From NCBI GenBank assembly GCA_016861165.1, contig BOKV01000004.1, positions 116,713 through 180,712 of the forward strand: 64,000 bases of DNA. The letters are read 5' to 3'. Every line of letters starts with the position of its first letter. The stretch's first letter is position 1. The notes beneath the pieces were generated by a model. That model searched no databases, had not been told where the DNA came from, and saw only the letters and a program-made list of their open reading frames with translations. This DNA comes from Alphaproteobacteria bacterium (lineage in GTDB: Bacteria; Pseudomonadota; Alphaproteobacteria; Rhizobiales; Rhizobiaceae). The translations under genes were made by a program, and so were the position numbers. Of this stretch, positions 1 through 8,363 are shown in pieces.

Positions 1-34
1 CGATGACGATGAGGAGAAGTCTGGATTTTATCAT
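1..34 (-). CDS. possible 5' end of a truncated minus-strand gene
   Basis: An ATG on the minus strand at 34 opens a frame that runs off the left edge after eleven residues (MIKSRLLLIVI). A positive start followed by a hydrophobic run looks like the beginning of a signal peptide or membrane segment. There is too little sequence to name a product, and only a weak purine-rich stretch precedes the start. It would be divergent from the secreted orphan protein at 168. Confidence 0.25.
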   Translation of the reverse strand, partial: MIKSRLLLIVI

Positions 35-167
35 GATCCGATGCTCACCATAAATTGAGCCGAACAATCGACGCCGGCGCCATGATCGGCGTGTGCCATA
101 CCTCACTCTCGGTTCACCGTCGCTTGTGTTATCAGGTTTCTGATTTTAATGAACCGGGAGAGACACG

Positions 168-641
168 ATGACCCGTAATCTTCTTCTCGCGCTGGCGTGC
201 ATTGCGGCGGTGCCTCCGCTTTTCCCAACCCCGGGCCTTGCGCAAAGTCTATCCGGCAAATCATTTGTCGTATCAGGGAAGTATAAATTGACTCTTTGTA
301 ACAAAATACGTTGCGTTAACCAAGATAGAAGTATTAATCTAAAGACATATATATCTGTAGATGGTAAAAAAATCTATCAGTATACTGAAAAAAATCGCGG
401 AGTATATTCAATATCTGGGAGAAAGCAACAGGACGGCAATATAATAACAGTATCTGGAAATAGATACATTGGAATCTTGGAAGATAAAGATAGTACATAT
501 TCTCTATTGGTGACTTATGATGGCGGCAATAAGTGTACATTTAAAAATACTAGCAAATTTGGAAATGGAGTAACGGCGCACTATAGGTACTATGTGCCGA
601 TAAAATGTCAAGTTTTCGAAGGTAACATATTTGCAAAGTGA
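168..641 (+). CDS. secreted orphan protein, AT-rich body
   Basis: 157 residues, family not recognised. Residues 1-26 form a clear Sec signal peptide ending in LAQS and are written in the GC-rich codons normal for this genome. The mature part (Lys/Tyr/Asn-rich, probably beta-rich, four cysteines) is strongly AT-rich: only 17 of the 60 bases from 301 are G or C by my count. The start at 168 follows a GGGAGAGA ribosome-binding site. The compositional switch near 250 suggests that a foreign coding segment was joined to, or kept, a native-looking export signal. The gene ends just before a DUF3800 remnant on the other strand, so both probably belong to one acquired patch. Function unknown; a periplasmic or extracellular role is inferred from the signal only. 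Confidence 0.6.
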   Translation: MTRNLLLALACIAAVPPLFPTPGLAQSLSGKSFVVSGKYKLTLCNKIRCVNQDRSINLKTYISVDGKKIYQYTEKNRGVYSISGRKQQDGNIITVSGNRYIGILEDKDSTYSLLVTYDGGNKCTFKNTSKFGNGVTAHYRYYVPIKCQVFEGNIFAK

Positions 642-654
642 ACGGTCGCAGTCG

Positions 655-876
655 TTCCTTTATGGATCGCCATACTCCACTGCTTCCGTTGTACATCGGA
701 CTGGCGTGAAGCTCGATATCGTCGGCAGGGCCAAGCGCGTATTTCTCAACACACGCGTCGGCAGCTTTTATTGTGTGATAAATCCCGCGTTCGAAGACAG
801 ATACGCCGCCAAGAACAAAATGGGTTTCGTGTGGGTTCTCGACGTGCCCGGAATCATCAACATATAGAATGTGCAT
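655..876 (-). pseudogene. DUF3800 family N-terminal fragment
   Basis: From the ATG at 876 the frame reads MHILYVDDSG, then HFVLGGVSVFE and IELHASP. These are the characteristic N-terminal motifs of DUF3800 proteins, which have an RNase H-like fold with acidic residues in the YxDDSG segment and are often found near mobile or defence genes. Recognisable similarity stops around 655, after about 73 residues, whereas family members usually exceed 200 residues. The frame then continues into unrelated sequence and stops at 550, inside the convergent AT-rich gene. I read this as a gene truncated by insertion or deletion. A longer start at 957 adds only unrelated residues. Confidence 0.6.
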
Positions 877-999
877 ATGAAAAGAATAAACAAAATATGC
901 AGCCGAGTGAAGCGAAAGCCCCAACGAACCGCATATGCAGCTCTCTCGACCGCACAAGAAATATAGCGAACGATTATCCGTGTATCAACACGAATCGTG

Positions 1000-2634
1000 T
1001 CAATTCCCGGCGCTGGCCATGCGGCGGCCGGCGATGGCCTTTTCCAGCCAGCCGATCTCCATTTCCGGCACCGAGGACAGCAGGAGGTCGGTATAGGCGT
1101 CGAAGGGGGGGGACAGCACCTGCGATTTCGGGCCGTAGCGCACCACCTCGCCGCGATACATCACCGCGATCGAATCGGCGATCGCCCTCACCGTGGCGAG
1201 GTCGTGGGTGATGAACAGATAGGCCGCCCCCTCGATCGCCTGCAGATTGAGCAGCAGCTTGAGGATGCCGTCGGCGACCAGCGGATCGAGCGCGCTGGTC
1301 ACCTCGTCGCAGATGATGAGCTTGGGCTTGGCGGCGAGTGCGCGCGCGATGCAGACGCGCTGCTTCTGGCCGCCGGACAGTTCCGCCGGGTATCGGTCGA
1401 TGAAGCCCTTGCCCATCTCGATCTCGTCGAGCAGTTCGGCGATGCGCCGGTCGCGGCCTTCTCCTCTTAGTCCGAAATAGAATTCGAGCGGCCGGCCGAT
1501 AATGGTGCGTACCGTCTGGCGCGGGTTCATCGCCACGTCGGCCATCTGGTAGATCATCTGCAGCTGGCGCAGATCGTCCTTGGAGCGCTCGGCCAGCCGG
1601 CGCGGCAGCGGGCGGCCGTCGAAGGTGATCGTGCCCTCGCTCGGCGGCAGCAGGCCGGTGATGACGCGCGCCAGCGTCGACTTGCCCGAGCCCGATTCGC
1701 CGACGACGGCGAGCGTCTGGCCCTTGTGGATGTCGACCGAGACGTTCTTCAGCACCTGCAGCGCGCCGCCATAGCTCGCGGTGACGCCCCTGACCGACAA
1801 CAGTGGCGTGCTGGACGGCGCTTTCTCCTCATGCGCGATCGAGCGGACCGAGACCAGCGCCCGGGTATAGTCCTGGCGCGGCGCGTTGATGATCTGGTCG
1901 GCGCTGCCGTATTCGACTTGTCTGCCGTGGCGCAGCACCATGATGTGGTCGGAGACCTGGGCGACGACGGCAAGGTCGTGGGTGATGTAGAGGGCGGCGA
2001 CGCCGGTGTCGCGGATCGCCTCCTTGATCGCCGCCAGAACGTCGATCTGTGTGGTCACGTCGAGCGCCGTGGTCGGCTCGTCGAAGACGATCAGGTCGGG
2101 TTTCGAACACAGCGCCATCGCCGTCATCGCCCGCTGCAGCTGCCCGCCGGAGACCTGGTGCGGGTAGCGGTTGCCGAAATTGGCCGGATCGGGCAGCCCG
2201 AGCTTGGCGAACAGGGCGACGGCGCGCTTGCGCGCCTCGGCGCGGTTGGCGGTGCCGTGCTCGATGGCCGCCTCGACCACCTGGTCGATCAGCCGGTGGG
2301 CCGGGTTGAAGGCGGCCGCCGCCGACTGGGCGACGTAGCAGACCTCGCGGCCGCGCAGCTTGCGCAGGCCGGCGACGCCGCCCTTGCGGATGTCGCGCCC
2401 GTTTAGGAATATTTCGCCGCCGGTGATGCGCACGCCGCCACGCCCGTAGCCCATGGCCGACAAGCCGATGGTCGATTTGCCGGCGCCCGATTCGCCGATC
2501 AGGCCGAGCACCTTGCCCTTCTCCAGGGTCAGCGAGACGCCCTCGACGATGACGATGTCGTGCGGTGGCTCGCCGGGCGGGTAGACGGTGGCCTCGATGC
2601 GCAGGTCGCGGATGTCGAGGAGACTATTCGCCAC
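1000..2634 (-). CDS. ABC transporter, fused DppD-DppF-type ATPase
   Basis: 544 residues with two complete nucleotide-binding domains in one chain. The first has Walker A GESGAGKST (about 47-55), signature SGGQLQR and Walker B LIVFDEP. The second has GESGSGKST, LSGGQKQR and LIICDE. Such fusions replace the separate D and F subunits of family-5 importers for peptides, opines and other small solutes. It is the last gene of the importer: its start overlaps the end of the upstream permease by 11 bp. It energises the DppB/DppC-like permeases at the cytoplasmic face. Substrate cannot be read from the ATPase; the neighbourhood suggests a carnitine-related compound or ester, which is inference. Confidence 0.93.
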   Translation of the reverse strand: MANSLLDIRDLRIEATVYPPGEPPHDIVIVEGVSLTLEKGKVLGLIGESGAGKSTIGLSAMGYGRGGVRITGGEIFLNGRDIRKGGVAGLRKLRGREVCYVAQSAAAAFNPAHRLIDQVVEAAIEHGTANRAEARKRAVALFAKLGLPDPANFGNRYPHQVSGGQLQRAMTAMALCSKPDLIVFDEPTTALDVTTQIDVLAAIKEAIRDTGVAALYITHDLAVVAQVSDHIMVLRHGRQVEYGSADQIINAPRQDYTRALVSVRSIAHEEKAPSSTPLLSVRGVTASYGGALQVLKNVSVDIHKGQTLAVVGESGSGKSTLARVITGLLPPSEGTITFDGRPLPRRLAERSKDDLRQLQMIYQMADVAMNPRQTVRTIIGRPLEFYFGLRGEGRDRRIAELLDEIEMGKGFIDRYPAELSGGQKQRVCIARALAAKPKLIICDEVTSALDPLVADGILKLLLNLQAIEGAAYLFITHDLATVRAIADSIAVMYRGEVVRYGPKSQVLSPPFDAYTDLLLSSVPEMEIGWLEKAIAGRRMASAGN

Positions 2635-3451
2635 CGCGCCCTCCCTTGAGCGACGTCGTCCGGTTCAGCACCCAGTCGGCGACCAGGTTGACGGAAATCG
2701 CCAGCGCGGCGATCGCGGCGGCCGGGATGAGGGCGGCCGGGATGCCGAAGACGATGCCCTCCTTGTTTTCCTTGACCATGCCGCCCCAGTCGGCCTCGGG
2801 CGGCTGGACGCCGAGGCCGAGGAAGGACAGCGCCGACAGGAACAGGACCTGGAAGATGAAGCGCAGGCCGAGTTCGGCGACGAGTGGGGTCAGCGCGTTC
2901 GGCAGGATCTCGCGGAAGATGATCCAGCCTCGACCCTCGCCGCGCAGCTTGGCCGCCTCGACGAAGTCCATGACGTTGATGTCGACGGCGACGGCGCGGG
3001 CGAGTCGGTAGACGCGGGTCGAATCGAGGATGCCCATCACCAGGATCAGCGTGAGGAGGTTCGTCGGCAGCACCGAAAGGACGACCAGGCCGAAGATCAG
3101 GGTCGGTATCGCCATCAGCATGTCGACGAAGCGCGACAGGCCCTGGTCGAGCCAGCCGCCGACGACGGCCGCGGTGAAGCCGAGGATCGACCCCATCGAG
3201 AAGGAAAGCGCCGTGGCCAGGGCCGCGATGAAAATGGTGGTGCGGGCGCCGTAGATCATCCGGCTCAGCAGGTCGCGGCCGAGATTGTCGGTGCCGAGCA
3301 GATGCTCGGCCGACATCGGTTCCCAAAGATCGCCGACGATCAAAGTCATCGGATAAGGGGCGATCAGCGGCGCGAACAGTGCCACAATTGCAAATGCGCC
3401 CGTGAACAGAATGCCGACCCATGCCGAAATCGGAACACGCGCCAAGTTCAT
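2624..3451 (-). CDS. ABC transporter permease, DppC/OppC type
   Basis: 275-residue inner-membrane protein with an N-terminal transmembrane anchor, a loop of the type AEHLLGTDNLGRDLLSR that is diagnostic of DppC/OppC subunits, and several further helices. The EAA coupling motif is visible as EAAKLRGEGRGW followed by FREILPNA, which contacts the ATPase. It lies 9 bp after its DppB-type partner and overlaps the ATPase gene, so it is clearly part of a translationally coupled importer operon. Confidence 0.93.
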   Translation of the reverse strand: MNLARVPISAWVGILFTGAFAIVALFAPLIAPYPMTLIVGDLWEPMSAEHLLGTDNLGRDLLSRMIYGARTTIFIAALATALSFSMGSILGFTAAVVGGWLDQGLSRFVDMLMAIPTLIFGLVVLSVLPTNLLTLILVMGILDSTRVYRLARAVAVDINVMDFVEAAKLRGEGRGWIIFREILPNALTPLVAELGLRFIFQVLFLSALSFLGLGVQPPEADWGGMVKENKEGIVFGIPAALIPAAAIAALAISVNLVADWVLNRTTSLKGGRGGE

Positions 3452-3460
3452 CGCCGTCTC

Positions 3461-4420
3461 CTATTTCGGGTGCCGCAGACGCGGATTGGAGACGATGGCG
3501 ACGACGTCGGCGACGATGTTGAGGCTGATATAGACCGCCGCGAACACCAGTCCACAGGCCTGCACCACCGGCACGTCGCGCTTCGAGACGTGGTCGACCA
3601 GATACTGGCCCATGCCCGGATAGACAAAGATTACTTCGACGACGACGACGCCGACGACGAGATAGGCCAGGTTGAGCATCACCACGTTGACGATCGGCGC
3701 CACCGCGTTAGGGAAAGCGTGCCGGCGGATGATATCGAACTGCGACAGCCCCTTGAGTTCGGCCGTCTCGATATAGGCCGACTGCATGACGTTGAGGATG
3801 GCAGCCCGCGTCATGCGCATCATGTGGGCGAGCACGACCAGCGTCAGCGTTGCGGCCGGCAGCGCGACAGCCGACAGGCGCTCCCAGAATCCCATGCTGT
3901 CATAGACAGTCGATACCGACGGGAACCAGCCAAGCTGCACGGCGATCAGGTAGATCAACAGGTAGCCGATGAAGAACTCCGGCAGCGAGATCGAGGCGAG
4001 GGTCACCGCCGAGATCATCTTGTCCGGCCAGCGGTTGCGGTAGCGCACCGCGATCAGGCCGAGGATGATGGCGAGGGGCACCGATACCGCAGCCGCCACG
4101 CCGGCCAGGAACAGCGTGTTGCCGAGCCGCTGGCCAATTGCCGTGGCGATATCGCGGTTGTTCGACAGCGACCTCCCCAGATCGCCGGTCAGGATGCCGC
4201 CGAGCCAGTCGAAATAGCGGACCACGGCGGGGCGGTTGAGGCCCAATTCCTCGCGCAGATTGGCGACTGCCTCGGGTGTGGCCGACTGGCCGAGGATCGA
4301 CTGGGCGACGTCGCCAGGAAGAATCTGCGTGCCGGCAAAGATGAGCACCGACACGGCGAAAAGGAGCAGAACGCCCAGCGCAATGCGCTGGGCGATCAGT
4401 CTCGCTATGGCCCCCCCCAT
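3461..4420 (-). CDS. ABC transporter permease, DppB/OppB type
   Basis: 319 residues with about six membrane helices. The N-terminus (IAQRIALGVLLLFAVSVLIF) and the segment GDVAQSILGQSATPEAVANL match DppB/OppB permeases. The coupling motif is ETAELKGLSQFD with RRHAFPNAVAP. It starts 13 bp after the binding-protein gene stops and is followed 9 bp later by the DppC-like gene. It forms the heterodimeric channel with that partner. Confidence 0.93.
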   Translation of the reverse strand: MGGAIARLIAQRIALGVLLLFAVSVLIFAGTQILPGDVAQSILGQSATPEAVANLREELGLNRPAVVRYFDWLGGILTGDLGRSLSNNRDIATAIGQRLGNTLFLAGVAAAVSVPLAIILGLIAVRYRNRWPDKMISAVTLASISLPEFFIGYLLIYLIAVQLGWFPSVSTVYDSMGFWERLSAVALPAATLTLVVLAHMMRMTRAAILNVMQSAYIETAELKGLSQFDIIRRHAFPNAVAPIVNVVMLNLAYLVVGVVVVEVIFVYPGMGQYLVDHVSKRDVPVVQACGLVFAAVYISLNIVADVVAIVSNPRLRHPK

Positions 4421-4433
4421 TTGCAGCGCCCGG

Positions 4434-6029
4434 TCAGGCGTTCAGCCAGCACTTGGCCAGGGCGAAACCGTCCGACAGCTCGTGGGTCTTGCCGGTGACG
4501 TAGCCGCCCACTTTTTCGCTGACAGCGTCGATCACGTCATTGAACATCGGCAGGATCAGGCCGCCCTCGTCGCGTACCATCACCGCCATGTCCCGGTACA
4601 TCTGCTTGCGCCTGGTCTCGTCGAGTTCGGCGCGGGCTGCCAGCACCAGTTGGTCGAACTTCTCGTTGAAGAAGCGCGTGTCGTTCCAGTCGGCCGTCGA
4701 CAGATAGGCGGTGGAGTACATCTGGTCCTGGGTCGGGCGGCCGCCCCAATAGGAGGTCGAGAACGGTTGCTTGTTCCACACCTCGGTCCAGTAGCCATCG
4801 CCGGGTTCGCGCTTGATCTCGATCGCGATGCCGGCGGCGGCGCAGCTCTGCTGATAGAGCTGGGCGGCATCGACGGCGCCGGGGAAGGCGACCTCCGACG
4901 TGCGCAGCAGGATCGACCCGTCATGGCCTGACTTCTTATAGTGGAAGGCAGCCTGCTCCGGATCGTAGACGCGCTGCTCGATGTCGTCGGGGAACAGTGG
5001 ATAGGAGGCGTTGATCGGGAAGTCGTTGCCGGCCGTGCCGTAGCCACGCAGGATCTTCTCGACCATCTCCTCGCGGTTCATCGCCAGCTTCAGCGCCATT
5101 CTCAAGTCGTTGTTGTCGAACGGCGCGGTGTTGCAGTGCATGATGAACACGTAGTGGCCGGGGCCGGCCGCGTTCTCGATCCTCACGCCGGCAATGCGCT
5201 GGACCATTTCGATGATCTTCGGCTCGACGCGGTTGATCATGTGCACCTGGCCGCCCTGCAAGGCAGCGGTGCGGGCGGTGGCATCGTTGATGACGATGAC
5301 CTCGACCTGATCGGCGAAGCCGAGCGTGTCGGCGTCCCAGTAATTGGCGAAGCGTTCGCCGACATGGCGCACGCCCGGCTCGTCGACCACGACCTTGTAA
5401 GGGCCGGCGCTGACACCCTCGGCGGGATTGTCCTTCCCGCCATTGGGCTGGATGATCAGGTGGTAATCCGTCATCAGATAGGGCAGGTCGGCGTTGGGCT
5501 CCTTGAGCGTGACGATGACCTCGTTGCCGCTGGCCTCCAGTTTCTCGATGCCGCGCATGATGCCGAGCGCACCCGACTTGGACTCCTCGTTGGAGTGGCG
5601 CTCCAGCGTGGCGACGACATCTTCGGCGGTGACCGTCTTGCCGTTGTGGAATTCGACGCCCTGGCGGATCTTGAAGGTCCAGATCTTGGCGTCCTCGGAG
5701 GCTCCGTAGTCCTCGGCAATGCAGCGGCGCAGGCTGCCGTCGGGATTGATCGTCAGGAGATATTCGCCCCACGACTTGCCGAAAGTGAACATGACCTGGG
5801 TCAGGAAGCTCGCCGGATCGAGGCTGTTGGTCGACTCGCCGCCCACCAGGCCGGCCTTGAGCAGGCCGCCGCGGACCGGTCCGGCCGCCCTGACGGCATC
5901 GACGAGCATGGTGTTGGCAAGCGTCGCGGTAACGCCCAGCGCCGCAGCCCTCCCGAGGAATTCACGCCGGCTGAGCCTGCCCCTGGCGACCAGCCGGCTG
6001 TAATATTCGAGTTCTCTCGACATTGCCAT
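4434..6029 (-). CDS. family-5 solute-binding protein, Tat-exported
   Basis: 531 residues, normal length for SBP_bac_5 periplasmic receptors. A twin-arginine signal is present: S20-R21-R22-E23-F24-L25-G26 followed by a hydrophobic stretch to about residue 48, so export through the Tat system encoded at 42328-44038 is likely. Family features include GGLLKAGLVG near the mature start, FKIRQGVEFHNGKTVTAEDV, and AADAAQLYQQSCAAAGI-like sequence late in the protein. First gene of the importer operon. A Tat-exported receptor is less common than a Sec-exported one in this family. Ligand unknown; the downstream-oriented catabolic genes favour a quaternary amine or its ester (inference). Confidence 0.92.
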   Translation of the reverse strand: MAMSRELEYYSRLVARGRLSRREFLGRAAALGVTATLANTMLVDAVRAAGPVRGGLLKAGLVGGESTNSLDPASFLTQVMFTFGKSWGEYLLTINPDGSLRRCIAEDYGASEDAKIWTFKIRQGVEFHNGKTVTAEDVVATLERHSNEESKSGALGIMRGIEKLEASGNEVIVTLKEPNADLPYLMTDYHLIIQPNGGKDNPAEGVSAGPYKVVVDEPGVRHVGERFANYWDADTLGFADQVEVIVINDATARTAALQGGQVHMINRVEPKIIEMVQRIAGVRIENAAGPGHYVFIMHCNTAPFDNNDLRMALKLAMNREEMVEKILRGYGTAGNDFPINASYPLFPDDIEQRVYDPEQAAFHYKKSGHDGSILLRTSEVAFPGAVDAAQLYQQSCAAAGIAIEIKREPGDGYWTEVWNKQPFSTSYWGGRPTQDQMYSTAYLSTADWNDTRFFNEKFDQLVLAARAELDETRRKQMYRDMAVMVRDEGGLILPMFNDVIDAVSEKVGGYVTGKTHELSDGFALAKCWLNA

Positions 6030-6199
6030 TTCTCCCTCTCAACGGGCTTCAGCCCCTGTACCCCTTGCCGCGATTGTTTACCCAAATCGCTGCCTCGGCA
6101 AGGACCGGCAGCGAAAATTCATGTCGCTTCAAGGCTCCCGGCGGAGCCGCGCCGTCCGTTCCTATCCTCCCGCTGTCACGTTCCGATGACGCGGCGCCG

Positions 6200-8197
6200 T
6201 CACAGGAACCGCCGGGGGAAGGTGTCTTCGAAATAGCGCTCGAACACGATCTCGCGCTCCTCGCACGCGCGGACCTGGCCCTTGACGTAGAAGGTGTCGC
6301 GATCGGCGATCATGTCGGTGAAGGTCTCGATGAAGACCGACCAGTCGTCGCGCGAATATTTCTGCACCCAGTGCGTCTCGCCATAAGCCGACAGCGGGTC
6401 GTCAGGGTGGATGGTCCACAGTTCATGGGCGACGCTGCTGTGGACGAGGCCATGATCCAGATCGCGGATTTCGCCAAAGTCGTCGGTGATGGCGAGGCTG
6501 ACGATCCCGGTCGCCGCGTCGCGGCGCACCTCGCGGCGGTTGGACGGGGCGCGCAGCTGTTCTATGCGCCAGGGCGGAGCGCCTTCGGGCTCCTCGAAGC
6601 GCCACTCGTCGCCGCCGGCGGTCGGACGCACCGGCAGGGCGAGCGTTCCGCCGGCGATGGTCAGCGTCACAGGTTCGGGCGACGGCCACACCAGCGGCCA
6701 GTAGGCCGATGAAACGGCGAGCCGCAGCCGGTGGCCCTTCGGCACCCGGTAGGCGATGTCGTCGAGCCGCAGCGTGATGTCCATGGCCGCGCCCGGCACC
6801 ACCGGCTCGGGAAATTCGTGGCTGGCGCGATGGGCAAGGTTGAGCACGCCATAGGTGATGCGGGTCGAGGCGCCGTCGGGGTGGACATCGCACAGGCGCA
6901 CGGCCACCATGGCGCTGGGACGGTCGGCGCTGAGCCGCAGGGTGACGACCGGGCCGCCGACAATGTCGGTATCGCCCGTGACCGGCATCTCGAAGCACAG
7001 CGATCGCGCATCGTCCTCGCGCTGGTCGCCGGGCAGCTCGGGGCCCAGCCAGATGGCGCAATATTCGCCGCCGGCCATGCCGGTGTCCTGCGGTGAACAG
7101 ACAGAGGCGGGCAGCGACCCGCCGCCGGGCGCGGTCAGGTCCGTGCCCAATTCGAGGCGCCGGTCCGCGATGGCGGGCGAAGGCCATTGCGCCTCGGCGA
7201 TCCAGCGGCCGTCGCGCTGTTCGTACCAGTCGCGCGGCGGCGCTGAGTCCATCAGGTAGAGGCGCATGGCCGGGTCGGATTCAACGCCGGTGTCGATATC
7301 CTTCAGCCACCGGTCCCACCAGCGCAAGGCTTCCTGCAGGAAGCCGATTGCCGGCTTCGGCACGGCGAAATGCGGGTATTTGTGGATCCACGGGCCAACG
7401 ATGCCCTTGACCGGGCAGCGCAGATTGGCGACGAGGCGGCCGACCGCGTTCTTGTAGGCGTCGCCCCAGCCGCCGACGGCGAGCACGGCCGCCTCGATCG
7501 CCGACCAGTCCTCGCAGACCGAGCCGTGCTTCCAGTAGGCATCGCGCGTCGGGTGCGCCAGCCAGACGGCGGGAAGAAACGGCTCGTGTTCGAGTCGGTC
7601 GAGCCACATGTCCCGCCAGCGCTCGCCGACCACCGCCGGGTCGGGCGGCCGCGCCGAATAGGACAGCATGGTGGCACCCCAGCCCATGTTTTCGTTGAGG
7701 AGCAGCCCGCCCTTGAAGTGGATGTCGTCGGCGTAGCGGTCGTCGGTCGAGCATAGCGTGACGATCGCCTTTAGCGCCGGCGGCCGCAGCGCGGCGACCT
7801 GCAACGAGTTGAAGCCGCCCCACGAAATGCCCATCATGCCGACCTTGCCTGTGCACCAGGGCTGGGCAGCCGCCCAGGCGATGACCTCGCAGGCGTCCTG
7901 CAGTTCCTGCGGAGTGTATTCGTCGGCCATCAGCCCGTCCGAGTCGCCATTGCCGCGCATGTCGACGCGGATGCAGGCGTAGCCGTGGCCGGCGAACCAG
8001 GGATGGGTGAGGCAGTCGCGGGCGGTGGTGCCGTCGCGCTTGCGGTAGGGCAGGTGCTCGACGATCGCCGGTACCGGCCGGCTCTCGGCGTCGGCGGGAA
8101 GCCAGATGCGGGCCGACAGCCGGCAGCCATCGGGCATGACGATGCCGACGTCCTCGTGCATGACCACCTGGCGCGGGAACTCGCTGATAGTCTTCAT
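6200..8197 (-). CDS. CocE/NonD-family hydrolase
   Basis: 665 residues. The N-terminal alpha/beta-hydrolase domain carries the nucleophile motif GISWGG with Ser about 125, and a D-x-R-G-x-G-x-S-D-G segment near 79-88. The C-terminal half (from about 330) is the jelly-roll domain of X-Pro dipeptidyl-peptidase/cocaine esterase proteins (RLSADRPSAMVAVRL, VPKGHRLRLAVSSAYWP). There is no signal peptide, so it acts in the cytosol on an imported ester or amide. It sits between the importer (170 bp gap) and the acyl-CoA genes (166 bp gap containing a palindromic repeat), all on the same strand. A plausible job is releasing the acyl group from an imported ester; that substrate is inference. Confidence 0.88.
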   Translation of the reverse strand: MKTISEFPRQVVMHEDVGIVMPDGCRLSARIWLPADAESRPVPAIVEHLPYRKRDGTTARDCLTHPWFAGHGYACIRVDMRGNGDSDGLMADEYTPQELQDACEVIAWAAAQPWCTGKVGMMGISWGGFNSLQVAALRPPALKAIVTLCSTDDRYADDIHFKGGLLLNENMGWGATMLSYSARPPDPAVVGERWRDMWLDRLEHEPFLPAVWLAHPTRDAYWKHGSVCEDWSAIEAAVLAVGGWGDAYKNAVGRLVANLRCPVKGIVGPWIHKYPHFAVPKPAIGFLQEALRWWDRWLKDIDTGVESDPAMRLYLMDSAPPRDWYEQRDGRWIAEAQWPSPAIADRRLELGTDLTAPGGGSLPASVCSPQDTGMAGGEYCAIWLGPELPGDQREDDARSLCFEMPVTGDTDIVGGPVVTLRLSADRPSAMVAVRLCDVHPDGASTRITYGVLNLAHRASHEFPEPVVPGAAMDITLRLDDIAYRVPKGHRLRLAVSSAYWPLVWPSPEPVTLTIAGGTLALPVRPTAGGDEWRFEEPEGAPPWRIEQLRAPSNRREVRRDAATGIVSLAITDDFGEIRDLDHGLVHSSVAHELWTIHPDDPLSAYGETHWVQKYSRDDWSVFIETFTDMIADRDTFYVKGQVRACEEREIVFERYFEDTFPRRFL

Positions 8198-8218
8198 TCC
8201 TTACCCCCACCCCTAACC

Positions 8219-8276
8219 CCTCCCCACAAGGGGGAGGGGGACCGCGTGGCGCCACTGCCTCCCCCTTGTGGGGAGG
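8219..8276. repeat. GC-rich palindromic intergenic repeat
   Basis: Two 18-base arms, 8219-8236 and 8259-8276, are perfect reverse complements (CCTCCCCACAAGGGGGAG and its complement). They are separated by 22 bases that themselves contain the palindrome GTGGCGCCAC. The element lies between the CocE-type hydrolase and the caiD-like gene and can fold on either strand as a long hairpin. Elements of this CCTCCCC-ACAAGG-GGGAGG type are dispersed between genes in many rhizobial chromosomes. It may affect mRNA processing or termination between the two genes. Confidence 0.7.
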
Positions 8277-8363
8277 CTGGCGACTTCGAGCCCTGAGCGG
8301 AGCGAGAAGGCGACGAAGAGCCGTTGGGGGTCATGTATCCGGTGCCGATTGCCATCGAAATCG

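Noticed and set aside
631..867. 78-residue plus-strand frame after the AT-rich orphan gene
   Set aside because: Antisense of the DUF3800 fragment, whose family motifs are clear on the other strand.
2588..4498. 636-residue plus-strand frame antisense to the importer genes
   Set aside because: Arg/Asp/His-rich shadow of the two permease genes; no start signal or family motif, as expected in high-GC DNA.
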